From positions 1 through 56,628 of the forward strand of contig JANRJV010000045.1 in the NCBI GenBank assembly GCA_033763795.1: a stretch of DNA of 56,628 nt, written 5' to 3'. Positions 18,255 to 26,459 of the stretch are shown here, piece by piece. A program made the position numbers and the translations under genes. The notes under the pieces were generated by a model. That model was given only the letters and a program-made list of their open reading frames with translations. It was not told the DNA's origin and did no database searches. The stretch comes from JAEUIV01 sp033763795 (GTDB lineage Bacteria > Planctomycetota > Phycisphaerae > Phycisphaerales > UBA1924). Position 1 is the stretch's first letter; each line of letters opens with the position of its first letter.

Positions 18255-20609
18255 TCAGGCGGCCCGTTCGACGGCGTCCGTCCTGGCGGCGGGCCGCCAG
18301 TCGGGGAGGGCCAGTCGTGCGGTGGTGCCCTTTCCCGGCACGGACTCGAGCGTGAGCTCTCCGCCGTGCAGGTCCACATAGCGCCGGGCGCGGGTAAGCC
18401 CCAATCCAGTCCTGCGGCCCGCGGGCAGCTCGGAGAAGAAGGGGTCGAACGCGTGCTCGAGTGCGTGTGAGGACATGCCTGAACCGTCGTCCGAGACGGC
18501 GATCACAAGTCGTCCATCGAAGGGATCGATCTGAGCCCGAACCTGCACGAGTCGGCGCGGGCCCGCCTGCAGCGCGTTGACGATGAGTTCTGTTACGGCC
18601 AGCGAAATCTGGGAGCGGTCGATAAGCGCCCGCCCGATGCTCGGGTCGCAGACGATCTCGGGCCTGACCTGGGGCGGCCGCGCCCTGCCGGACTGCGCGA
18701 CGCGCTGGCGGGCCGAGCGGACGGCGCCCGCGAGAAGCTCGGCGAGGTCGGCGGGGGCCCTGTGAGGCTTGGGCGGGTCGGCGAAGAGGTGGAGGCTGGT
18801 GATGAGCTCGGTGAGCTTTTCGGACGCCGAGACGATCGCGGCGGAAGCGGTCTTCTGGTCGGTGGTGCGCGCGCTGTCGGAGAGCATCTGCGCCATGCCG
18901 CTGATCACGGTCAGGGGGTTGTTCATCTCGTGGGCGGCGCCGGCGGCCAGCTCGCCCAGGCGGAGCATGGAGCGCTGCTCGACGAGCTTGTTCTGCGCCT
19001 CGGCGAGTTCGCGATTGACCTCGGCGAGCTGCTCGCTGAGCCGGCGGGCGCCGTCGTGGCGCAAGGCCGAGGCGATCGAGGCGCCCCACGCGGCGGCGAG
19101 GGCGCTCAGCCCGGGCGCGCCGATCTCGGCGCCCGCGGGCGCACGCTCGTGCACGAGCACCGCCGAGAGGGAGGAAGCCGAGAGCAGCATCGGGATGACG
19201 TGCAGGTCGGGCGGGCCTCCCCGCGCGGCGACCTCTCCCGAGAGCCAGGTGAGGACGGCGGCGCGGCGCGTTCCGAGCGCGCCCTCTCCGGCGAAGGCGG
19301 CGAGCGACTCGGCGCCGCCCGGGGGCGTGAGCCCCACGCTGGAGACGCGGCCCGTCGACGCGTCGTGGACGTGCAGCGTCCAGGGGGCGCTCTCGCGGGC
19401 CTGCGTGATGATGGCGGCGTAGCCGGGGCCGATGACCTCGGCGGCGGAGCGGAGGCAGTGGCCCACGGCGACGGCGCCGCTGCGCGCGTGGTCCTCGCTG
19501 GAGAGGAAGCGGGCGATGATGCCCAGCGCGTCGGTCGAGCGGCGCGACTCGCGGGCCCGCTGCTCAAGCTGGGCGCTGACCGCGCCGAGCTGGCTGTTGG
19601 CCCTGGTGATGCACTCGACGAGCACCGCGGCGGAAGGGGCCTCATCGACTCCCAGGTCGCGGGCCCGTTCGCTCATGCGTTCGAGGATGAGTGCCTGGGC
19701 GTTCTCCGCCTGCGCTGGGACGACGCCGCAGGGCGTGCACAGCGAGGCGAAGTCTTCCGACGGGCCGTGGTTGCCCGACCATCCCAGGTGCAGGCGGCGC
19801 GCCAGGGCGTCGGCGATGGTGACCAGGGCGACGAGCGGTCGGTGGGGGACGTCGGGGAGCAGGGCGAAGGGCTGGCCGTGCAGCCACATGACGTCCTGCA
19901 GCGCGTGGGGAAGTCCCCAGTGCTCGGCGAGGCGCTTGCCGGCGGCGTGATGATCGAGCCCCAGCACGCGGCGCTCGACCTCGGCGATGTTCAGGCGGCG
20001 CTCGGCGCTGAGCGAGGCGACCTTCTGGTAGCTCTTGGGAAGGAGCGCATCGAGCGCGAGCTTGCCCAGGTCGTGCAGCAGCCCGGCGACGAACGCTTCC
20101 TGGGGCGAGAGGCCCGGGAAGCCGGCGGGATGGATCTCCGCGATGGTCTCCGCCGCGCAGGCGACGCCCAGGCAGTGCCTCCACAGCTCGCGGCGCGAGA
20201 AGCCCGACGGATCGGCTGGGGGCGCCTCGTCGCCCGAGCGCCGGCGGAGCGTGGCGGGGTCGGTCTTCTCGATGGTGTGGCCGAAGGCCTCGTGGATCTC
20301 GACCGAGAGCAGGGCGGCGCGGACGGCCTCCAGGCCCAGCATGACGACGGCGCGGTCGACGGTGGTGATCTTCTTGGAGACGCCCATGTCCGCCCGCCGG
20401 CAGAGGGCCAGCACGCGCGCGGTGACGGCGGGGTCGGACTCGATGAGCCTGGCGACCTCGCGGAGGTCCGCCTCGCCCGACTGGGCGATGCGCATGATCC
20501 GCACCGCCACGGGCGAGAGCGTGGGGAGCGAGGCGATCTGCTGCAGGATGAGCTCGACGTGGGCGGCCTTGGCGGGCTCCCCTCGGCTGGGATTGGTCTC
20601 GGTCTTCAC
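18255..20609 (-). CDS. HDOD-domain sensor histidine kinase
   Basis: This 784-residue protein has an N-terminal HDOD domain (about 17-290) with SLPTLSPVAVRIMRI and HD-type residues His145 and His179-Asp180. A GAF-like region (about 360-530) follows, then a histidine kinase core with phospho-acceptor His560 in AAHEMNNPLTVIS, an N box in LIVNALQAG and G boxes DDGSGM and RTGLGLTRARR. It has no membrane segment, so it is probably a cytoplasmic sensor. The start is GTG with AGGAG close by. It is flanked by two receiver proteins on the same strand, its likely phosphotransfer partners. Confidence 0.92.
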   Translation of the reverse strand: MKTETNPSRGEPAKAAHVELILQQIASLPTLSPVAVRIMRIAQSGEADLREVARLIESDPAVTARVLALCRRADMGVSKKITTVDRAVVMLGLEAVRAALLSVEIHEAFGHTIEKTDPATLRRRSGDEAPPADPSGFSRRELWRHCLGVACAAETIAEIHPAGFPGLSPQEAFVAGLLHDLGKLALDALLPKSYQKVASLSAERRLNIAEVERRVLGLDHHAAGKRLAEHWGLPHALQDVMWLHGQPFALLPDVPHRPLVALVTIADALARRLHLGWSGNHGPSEDFASLCTPCGVVPAQAENAQALILERMSERARDLGVDEAPSAAVLVECITRANSQLGAVSAQLEQRARESRRSTDALGIIARFLSSEDHARSGAVAVGHCLRSAAEVIGPGYAAIITQARESAPWTLHVHDASTGRVSSVGLTPPGGAESLAAFAGEGALGTRRAAVLTWLSGEVAARGGPPDLHVIPMLLSASSLSAVLVHERAPAGAEIGAPGLSALAAAWGASIASALRHDGARRLSEQLAEVNRELAEAQNKLVEQRSMLRLGELAAGAAHEMNNPLTVISGMAQMLSDSARTTDQKTASAAIVSASEKLTELITSLHLFADPPKPHRAPADLAELLAGAVRSARQRVAQSGRARPPQVRPEIVCDPSIGRALIDRSQISLAVTELIVNALQAGPRRLVQVRAQIDPFDGRLVIAVSDDGSGMSSHALEHAFDPFFSELPAGRRTGLGLTRARRYVDLHGGELTLESVPGKGTTARLALPDWRPAARTDAVERAA

Positions 20610-20669
20610 GAGCTCCTCGCGGTTCGTGGTCGGGTCGCGGGACGCGGCGGCGGCTCGGGACCCCGGCGC

Positions 20670-21281
20670 TCAGGCGCCGGTGAGCTCGGCGAGACGGGAG
20701 ATGAGCTTCTCGATGTTGAAGGGCTTCTTGATGAAGTCGTCGGCGCCGGCGCGGCGGAGCTTCTCGATCTCGTCGGGGTTCACGACGCCCGAGACGAACA
20801 CGATGCGCGTCGAGGCGAAGGCGTCGTTCTCGCGGATGCGCTGGCAGACGATGTTGCCGTTGACGTCGGGGAGCATGTAGTCGAGGACGATCACATCGGG
20901 CCGGAACGCCTCGGTGAGCATGCCGGCGTCGTAGCCCGTGCCCGCGGTGCGGACGTCGAAGCGTCCGTCACGGGTGAGGGCGTCGACGAAGAGCTCCAGG
21001 ATCTGCACGTCGTCGTCGACGATCAGCACGCGGCGCTTGCCCGCCTGCGAGCCCAGCAGATCCGTGGGGATCTCGTTCTCGCGCATGAACCGGAGGAGCT
21101 CCTCGCGGGGGATGCGGCGGAAGCGCGAACCGGGCACGCGGAAGCCCTGCAGGCGTCCGGAGTCGAAGCAGCGGATGATCGTCTGCTGGCTGACCTTGCA
21201 GATCTCCGCAGCTTCTCCCGTGGTGAACACCTTCTTGGAGGCCCAGTCCTTCGAGCCGTTGACGTCGGTGGCGGTGGCCAT
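20670..21281 (-). CDS. Response regulator with N-terminal MerR/excisionase-type HTH
   Basis: This 203-residue protein has a small helix-turn-helix of the excisionase/BldC type first (FTTGEAAEICKVSQQTIIRC, about 19-38, then GRLQGFRVPGSRFRRIPRE). A receiver domain follows (about 84-203) with Asp89-Asp90, phospho-acceptor Asp134 (IVLDYMLPD), Ser164 and Lys186 (KKPF). The order is the reverse of the common receiver-first regulators. AGGAG sits 7 nt before the ATG. It is the first gene of the three-gene signalling cluster and may regulate its own promoter in the 225-bp gap upstream. Confidence 0.93.
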   Translation of the reverse strand: MATATDVNGSKDWASKKVFTTGEAAEICKVSQQTIIRCFDSGRLQGFRVPGSRFRRIPREELLRFMRENEIPTDLLGSQAGKRRVLIVDDDVQILELFVDALTRDGRFDVRTAGTGYDAGMLTEAFRPDVIVLDYMLPDVNGNIVCQRIRENDAFASTRIVFVSGVVNPDEIEKLRRAGADDFIKKPFNIEKLISRLAELTGA

Positions 21282-21506
21282 CGCTCGCTCCTAGAGAGGC
21301 GGGCCCGTCCGTGGCCCGCCGCACGTCCGTTCTGTCGCGGAGACTGATGTTCCGCGTGAACGATTTCGGTCCGGCGATTTGCCCACTTCACCCAGCTTGA
21401 CCAGTCGCCCGTTTCAAGGTGCCGGTCGTCCGTCCGTCTGTGCGGCGGAGGAACACGTCTCGCCATTTATGGGAGGAAGGACCGTCGCGCGCCGCCGGGC
21501 GGACGG

Positions 21507-22472
21507 TTATTGGGCGGGAATGAGGTTGCCTTCGCGGTCGGCGTCGATCTGCACGAGCGTGGGCAGGAGGTAGTTCACCCCCTCATAGACGTAGGTCTGG
21601 CCCGAGATGAGGAAGACCAGCCGCTCGCCGTGACGCTGCACGAGGCGCTCGATCGATTCAAGGTTGAGGCAGGGCAGCAGGACCAGGGCGGGCTCGGGGC
21701 GGTCGGTTTTGGCGGCGCCGGTATCGCTGACGAACGAGAGCGACCCGTCTTCGCTGCGGATGACCCGGCCGCGCTGCGCGACGACGGTGAGCCCCTCCCG
21801 GAACAAGGCCGTCGGATCCTCGGGCTTGGCCTGCACGGCCTGCTTCTTGTCCTGGGCCGGGGCGGTGGGCATGACGCGGGGACCGCCCTTGATCGAGTCG
21901 ATCAGCGAGGCGACGGAGGGATCTTCCGCGGCGGCGCGCTCGGCGGGAGTCGGGGCGGCGCCGTCGGCCTCGGCGCGGCGCTGCTCCGTAGCCGGACGCT
22001 CGGCGCTCGACGACACGACCGAGAAGAACGTGGGCAGAAAATAGTTGCGCCCCGCGTAGACGAAGACCCGGCCCGTGGTCTGGAAAGTGATGGTGTCAGT
22101 CCGGGAATCGAGGAGCCGGCGCATCTCGCGCAGCCGCAGCGAGGGCTGGACGATCATGGGGGGCTCGGCCCGGCCCTCGGCGTCGCGGTCGAAGACATAG
22201 ATCCAGACGCTCTCGACCTGCACGAGCCGTCCCCTCCGGTTGCGCAGGAAGGCGCCCTCGCGCACGAGCTGCCCGGGGGCCGGGCGGTACGCGGGGCGGG
22301 CCGGGCCGATGTCCGGAACGGGGGTGTCGCGCGGCACGGGCCTCAGGACGGGCGGCTCGCTCGGCTGACGGGCTCGCTCGGGCGCTTCGGTCTGGCGTGC
22401 CAGCGCGGGGGCCCCGGCGATGAACGCCACGCTCCCCACGGCCGCCAGACGGAGGTATCGCTGCATCATCAT
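21507..22472 (-). CDS. Secreted protein with internal duplication, unknown function
   Basis: The start is at the run of ATGs 22472-22466; the frame further upstream is antisense to tRNA-Cys and is not coding. This protein of about 321 residues has a signal peptide (LAAVGSVAFIAGAPALA) and two related units of about 90 residues. One contains VREGAFLRNRRGRLV and VFVYAGRNYFLPTFFSVV; the other contains FREGLTVVAQRGRVI and TYVYEGVNYLLPTLVQID. An Ala/Pro/Glu-rich linker joins them. No family is recognised; a paired envelope beta-domain is plausible. It is divergent from the tRNA. Confidence 0.75.
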   Translation of the reverse strand: MMMQRYLRLAAVGSVAFIAGAPALARQTEAPERARQPSEPPVLRPVPRDTPVPDIGPARPAYRPAPGQLVREGAFLRNRRGRLVQVESVWIYVFDRDAEGRAEPPMIVQPSLRLREMRRLLDSRTDTITFQTTGRVFVYAGRNYFLPTFFSVVSSSAERPATEQRRAEADGAAPTPAERAAAEDPSVASLIDSIKGGPRVMPTAPAQDKKQAVQAKPEDPTALFREGLTVVAQRGRVIRSEDGSLSFVSDTGAAKTDRPEPALVLLPCLNLESIERLVQRHGERLVFLISGQTYVYEGVNYLLPTLVQIDADREGNLIPAQ

Positions 22473-22580
22473 CGATGAGTCTATCGGCCGCTCGGGGCTG
22501 CGAGGTCGTGCGGCGTGGCCGACCGGCGCGGGGTTCTCGTTGGACAGCCCGCCCCGCGGGTGCAAAGATGTTTCCCAGCC

Positions 22581-22654
22581 GGCCGCGTGCCCGAGTGGTC
22601 TAAGGGGACGGATTGCAAATCCGTTATCCGTGGGTTCGAATCCCACCGCGGCCT
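22581..22654 (+). tRNA. tRNA-Cys (anticodon GCA)
   Basis: The acceptor stem GGCCGCG/CGCGGCC pairs perfectly with discriminator U. The anticodon stem ACGGA/TCCGT encloses loop TTGCAAA with anticodon GCA (22615-22617), and the T arm is GTGGG-TTCGAAT-CCCAC. The D loop contains the GG pair. CCA is not encoded. The plus strand is chosen because the canonical T loop and D loop read on that strand. Confidence 0.96.
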
Positions 22655-22680
22655 TTCCGTCCGGTCTGATGCTCCGGGCC

Positions 22681-23454
22681 TCACGCCTCGAAACGGCGCG
22701 AGGGCGGCAGCGCGAAACGCCGCATGAACGCCGGCGGGACGCCCAGATCGCCCACCAGCAGCTTTCCGGTGTAACGCGCCGACCCGGGCTCCAGCAGCCC
22801 CTTCTTGAGTCCTCCCAGCGTCACCGTGACGTCGGAGTGAACGACGTGTTCGCCGGCGGGGATCCCCGTGTCGGCGTCGAGACCGGTCGGGACGTCGATC
22901 GCCAGGATGGTGGCCCCGCGACCACGCAGCCCGTTCATCCACCGGATCGCGCGCTCGATGGGCGGGCTGGGAGCGCGGCTGATGCCCGTGCCCAGGAGCG
23001 CATCGACAACCAGCAGACGTCGGAGCTCCTCGTCGGTGGAGCCGAAGGCCCCGTTGCGGAAGACGATGGCCATCGCCGCCTGCGGCGCCATCGCCAGGAT
23101 CGGGTCGATCAGGCGGAGATCGAGGGCCTCGACCGCGCGGAGATTGGTGGCGGCGTCGCCCTTGTACATGTCGGCGGGCTGCGTCAGTCCGACGAAGGGG
23201 TCGAGCCCCCGGCAGGCGAGGTGGCGGGCGAGCGCGAGCCCGTCGCCGCCGTTGTTCCCCGGGCCGCAGACGATCGCGACCTGGTCGAGCGTGCGCTCGC
23301 GCATGAGCGCCAGCGACGCCTCGGCGAGCGAGCGCGCGGCGTTCTCCATCAGCACGATCGTCGGCAGGCCCAGCTCCGTCTCGACGGCGCGGTCGAGCGC
23401 CCGGGCGCCCTCCACGGAGAAGACCAGAGGATCGGAGAGGGAACGATCGATCAT
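22681..23454 (-). CDS. nnrE: NAD(P)H-hydrate epimerase (YjeF N-terminal domain)
   Basis: NnrE interconverts the R and S forms of damaged, hydrated NAD(P)H so that the dehydratase can repair it. The protein of about 257 residues has the Rossmann-type motif VCGPGNNGGDGLALARHL and a mid-domain VDALLGTGISR; these match YjeF_N. Many bacteria fuse this to the dehydratase (NnrD); here the protein stops after the epimerase domain. The start is the ATG at 23454 or the GTG at 23457. TACGAT lies 7 nt before the GTG. It is divergent from the glycosyltransferase gene with only about 25 bp between them. Confidence 0.92.
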   Translation of the reverse strand: MIDRSLSDPLVFSVEGARALDRAVETELGLPTIVLMENAARSLAEASLALMRERTLDQVAIVCGPGNNGGDGLALARHLACRGLDPFVGLTQPADMYKGDAATNLRAVEALDLRLIDPILAMAPQAAMAIVFRNGAFGSTDEELRRLLVVDALLGTGISRAPSPPIERAIRWMNGLRGRGATILAIDVPTGLDADTGIPAGEHVVHSDVTVTLGGLKKGLLEPGSARYTGKLLVGDLGVPPAFMRRFALPPSRRFEA

Positions 23455-23464
23455 CACGCGCGCG

Positions 23465-23480
23465 ATCGTAGCGGTACCGT
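23465..23480. promoter_or_regulatory. Back-to-back divergent -10 boxes
   Basis: TACGAT on the minus strand (23470-23465) points to nnrE, and TACCGT on the plus strand (23475-23480) points to the glycosyltransferase. They are 4 bp apart. Each lies 7-10 nt before a start codon (plus-strand GTG at 23490), so both transcripts would be leaderless or nearly so. Confidence 0.45.
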
Positions 23481-24728
23481 GTGGTCCGCGTGACTCCGCT
23501 CTACCTGGTTCTGCCTCTGGCGGTGCTCGCCGCGCTGTCGGCGGGCGCGGGGGTGTTTTACGGCGTGGTGCTGTGGCGCATCGCGCGGTCGGCGCGCACG
23601 CTGCCCACGGCGCGGGACGGCCTGAGCCTGCCGCCGCCCAAGGAGGGCTGGCCGAGCGTCTGCGTCGTGATCCCGGCGCACAATGAGGAGGCCGTCATAA
23701 GCGAGCTGGTCCGCTCGCTCGTCACGCAGGACTATCCGAGGCTCGCGATCGTCTTCGCGCTCGACCGCTGCACGGACGGGACGGCGTCGGTCGTCCGCTC
23801 GATCGTCGGGAACGATCCGCGCGTCGAGATCGTCGAGATCGCCTCTTGCCCGGAGGGCTGGGCGGGCAAGACGCACGCGGCGTGGCGCGGCGTGCAGGAC
23901 GCGCGGGCCCCCAGCGGCGCCGACATGCTCCTGTTCGCCGACGCCGACACCGTCTTCGACCCCGGGCTCGTCCGGGCGGCGGTCGCGCTGGCCCTGGCCC
24001 GGGGGCTCGACCTGCTCAGCCTCCTCAGCGAGCTGACCAGCGAGCACTGGTTCGAGAAGCTCGTGCAGCCCGCGGCGGGGTTCGAGCTCATCCGCCAGTA
24101 TCCGCTGGACATCGTCAACCGGGCCGAGCGCCCCCGCGCCTTCGCCAACGGTCAGTTCATGCTCTTCCGGCGCTGGCTCTACGAGCGGATCGGCGGGCAC
24201 GAGCGCGTCAAGGCGGAGCTGCTGGAGGACATCGCCTTCGCCCGGTGGCTCGATAAGGAGAAGAAGCGGATCACCAGCCGCTGGGGCGTGCTGATGCCGG
24301 GGGGCATGCTGCGCTGCCGCATGTACCGCTCGTGGGACGCGTTCGCACGCGGGTGGAAGCGCATCTACACCGAGGCGGCGCTGCGGCGGCCCGGGCAGCT
24401 CGGCGAGTGGGCGTGGCGCGGGCGCCTCACGGGCGTCCTGCTGCCGATCGCGCCGCCGGTCTGCGGCCTGGCGGGCGCCGTCGTGCGCGCGCGGGGCGAC
24501 GCCCCGCTGGGCTGGGTGCTGATGGGGGTGGGCGCCGCGTCGCTGACGATCGTGATCGCCGCCCTGTCGCGCCTGTACCGGGACCAGGGGGCGCCGCTGC
24601 GCTGGGCCCTGCTCTATCCGGTGGGCGCGTGGATCGTCACGAGGCTGCTGGCGGAGGCAGCGTCGGACCTGCGCAAGGGCGTGAAGACCCGGTGGGCGGG
24701 GCGTGAATATGTGCGGGAGGCGCGCTGA
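23481..24728 (+). CDS. Family 2 glycosyltransferase (HpnB-like), membrane-bound
   Basis: This protein of about 415 residues has an N-terminal membrane segment, then a GT2 catalytic domain: nucleotide-binding VVIPAHNEE, the DxD motif in LLFADADTVFD, NGQFMLFRR, and LLEDIAFARWLDKEKKR with RGWKRIYTEA. Three hydrophobic segments lie at the C-terminus. GWAGKTHAAWRGVQ resembles hopene-associated HpnB enzymes, but no hopanoid genes are present, so the acceptor is unknown. The start is GTG at 23481, or GTG at 23490 if the TACCGT box is used. The rRNA methyltransferase gene follows after 6 bp. Confidence 0.87.
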   Translation: MVRVTPLYLVLPLAVLAALSAGAGVFYGVVLWRIARSARTLPTARDGLSLPPPKEGWPSVCVVIPAHNEEAVISELVRSLVTQDYPRLAIVFALDRCTDGTASVVRSIVGNDPRVEIVEIASCPEGWAGKTHAAWRGVQDARAPSGADMLLFADADTVFDPGLVRAAVALALARGLDLLSLLSELTSEHWFEKLVQPAAGFELIRQYPLDIVNRAERPRAFANGQFMLFRRWLYERIGGHERVKAELLEDIAFARWLDKEKKRITSRWGVLMPGGMLRCRMYRSWDAFARGWKRIYTEAALRRPGQLGEWAWRGRLTGVLLPIAPPVCGLAGAVVRARGDAPLGWVLMGVGAASLTIVIAALSRLYRDQGAPLRWALLYPVGAWIVTRLLAEAASDLRKGVKTRWAGREYVREAR

Positions 24729-24734
24729 AGGGCC

Positions 24735-25514
24735 ATGGCACGCAAGCACAACGAGCGATTCAGGGGGCGCGACGAGATCACGGTCTTCGGCCGCCGCGCC
24801 GTGCTCGAGGCTCTAGCGGCGCCCACCGTCGAGGTCGAGAAGGTCGCCTGCGCGCGGACGAGCCCCCGCGAGTTCGTGGACGAGCTGCGCGAGGCCTGCG
24901 CCGCGGGCGGCGTCGAGATGCAGCTCCGCCCCGAGACGGACATCCACCGCCTCTCGGGCGACGCGCGCAACGATCAGGGCGTCGCGGCCCGCGTCCGCCT
25001 CACGCTCGTCGAGGATCTCGAACGGTGGAGCGACGCCCTGGCCCCGCCCGGCGCGGGCGCCGCGGTGCGGCTGCTGGCCTTCGACGGCGTGACGAACCCC
25101 CAGAACATCGGGATGGTCATCCGCTCGGCTCTCGCGGCGGGGATCAGCGGCGTGCTGTGGCCGCTCGCCGGCTCGCCCTGGATCAACGGGCTCATCATCA
25201 AGGCGAGCGCGGGCACCATCTACCGCTGCCCGGTCGTCCGGGCGCCGACGCTCGTCGAGGGTCTGACCTCGCTGCGGCGCGTCGGCTTCGGCGCGTTCGC
25301 GCTGGAGTCTGAGGGCGGCGTTGACCTGTTCGCGCACGAGCCGCCGCGACGGGCCGTGTATGTGGTGGGCGGCGAGACGACGGGGCTCTCTCCCGAAGCG
25401 CTGGCGCTGTGCGAGCGGCGGCTGGCGATCCCCATGCGCGGCGGAGTGGAGTCGCTCAACGCCGCCATCGCTGCCTCGATCCTGTGCTTCCACGTGGCGC
25501 GGCGCGGCGGCTGA
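24735..25514 (+). CDS. SpoU/TrmH-family RNA 2'-O-methyltransferase (RlmB-like)
   Basis: SpoU enzymes methylate ribose 2'-OH groups of rRNA or tRNA using S-adenosylmethionine bound in a C-terminal trefoil knot. The 259-residue protein has an N-terminal substrate-binding domain (VFGRRAVLEAL) and the three SPOUT motifs VTNPQNIGMVIRSA, VVGGETTGLS and IPMRGGVESLNAAIAAS. The layout fits RlmB (23S Gm2251) best, but TrmH-type targets cannot be excluded. It follows the glycosyltransferase by 6 bp and is probably cotranscribed. Confidence 0.92.
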   Translation: MARKHNERFRGRDEITVFGRRAVLEALAAPTVEVEKVACARTSPREFVDELREACAAGGVEMQLRPETDIHRLSGDARNDQGVAARVRLTLVEDLERWSDALAPPGAGAAVRLLAFDGVTNPQNIGMVIRSALAAGISGVLWPLAGSPWINGLIIKASAGTIYRCPVVRAPTLVEGLTSLRRVGFGAFALESEGGVDLFAHEPPRRAVYVVGGETTGLSPEALALCERRLAIPMRGGVESLNAAIAASILCFHVARRGG

Positions 25515-25546
25515 ATCCTCCGAACTCGGCGCAGTTCGCGGAAAGG

Positions 25547-25552
25547 TACGCT
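25547..25552 (+). promoter_or_regulatory. Putative -10 box (TACGCT) of surE
   Basis: TACGCT ends 7 nt before the surE ATG, with the run CGCCCCC between and no Shine-Dalgarno. This is the leaderless arrangement seen at several genes here. Confidence 0.4.
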
Positions 25553-25559
25553 CGCCCCC

Positions 25560-26411
25560 ATGCGCATCCTGCTCACCAACGACGACGGCATCCACGCCCC
25601 GGGCATCGAGGCGCTCTACAACGCCCTCGTCGACCACGACGGGACCCACGGCGGGCCCCTGGGCGAGGTCGTCTGGCCCATCGCGCCGCTCACGGTCCAG
25701 TCGGCGACGGGCCACGGCGTGACCTTCCACATGCCGCTCATGACGAGCGTCGAGCAGGTCAGCGCCCGCATGTCGGGGGTTGCGGTCGACGGCCGGCCCG
25801 CCGACTGCGTGAAGCTGGCCATCTGCTCGATCTGGCCCGAGCGCTTCGGGGCGGGGTCGCGGCCGGACCTTGTCATCAGCGGGCTCAACGCCGGGGCCAA
25901 CGTGGGGATCAACGTCATCTACTCGGGCACGGTCGCGGCGGCGCTGGAGGCGGCGTTCCTGGGCGTGCCCTCGATCGCGGTGAGCCTGCACCTGGGCCGG
26001 GGCGCGACGCGCTTCGACGTCGCGGCGCGGCACGCGCGCCGCGCGATCGACCTGCTCCTGGCGGGGGGCATCGGCCCGGGCAAGCCGCTCAGCCCCCACG
26101 CGTGCGTCAGCGTGAACATCCCCATCTGCCAGGACGAGCCCGTCGAGCCGCCCACGCCCCAGCGGCCCCGCATCGCGGTCTGCCCCATGAACACGCACGG
26201 GCTGATCGACGCCTACGAGCGGCGCGTCAGCCCGGGGCGCGACGTGTACTACTGGGCCTCGGGCCACGGGCTCGACTTCCGCGGGGCCGACGAGGGCACG
26301 GACGTGAAGCATCTTTTGGCGCGCGACATCACCGTCACGCCCCTGCGGTACGACCTGACGGATCATCAGCGGCTCGACGTCTGGCGGGGCGTACTCCCTC
26401 CGGGCGTGTAG
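25560..26411 (+). CDS. surE: 5'/3'-nucleotidase SurE
   Basis: SurE dephosphorylates nucleoside monophosphates and short polyphosphate in a metal-dependent way. The 283-residue protein begins MRILLTNDDGIHAPGIEAL, which carries the metal-binding Asp8-Asp9. It continues with VDGRPADCVKLA and the ISGLNAGANVG loop holding the conserved Ser and Asn ligands, then GTVAAALEA. It is slightly longer than the usual 250 residues. It lacks a Shine-Dalgarno. Confidence 0.95.
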   Translation: MRILLTNDDGIHAPGIEALYNALVDHDGTHGGPLGEVVWPIAPLTVQSATGHGVTFHMPLMTSVEQVSARMSGVAVDGRPADCVKLAICSIWPERFGAGSRPDLVISGLNAGANVGINVIYSGTVAAALEAAFLGVPSIAVSLHLGRGATRFDVAARHARRAIDLLLAGGIGPGKPLSPHACVSVNIPICQDEPVEPPTPQRPRIAVCPMNTHGLIDAYERRVSPGRDVYYWASGHGLDFRGADEGTDVKHLLARDITVTPLRYDLTDHQRLDVWRGVLPPGV

Positions 26412-26447
26412 CGCGGCGGCGCCCGCCAAGGGCCGCGCACCCACCGA

Positions 26448-26453
26448 TAGGAT
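26448..26453 (+). promoter_or_regulatory. Putative -10 box (TAGGAT) of mgtE
   Basis: TAGGAT ends 6 nt before the mgtE ATG and no Shine-Dalgarno is present. The 48-bp gap after surE leaves no room for a magnesium riboswitch. Confidence 0.4.
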
Positions 26454-26459
26454 GCGTGC

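Noticed and set aside
26412..26459. Magnesium riboswitch before mgtE
   Set aside because: Only 48 bp separate surE and mgtE and a -10-like TAGGAT lies 6 nt before the start codon, leaving no room for an M-box.
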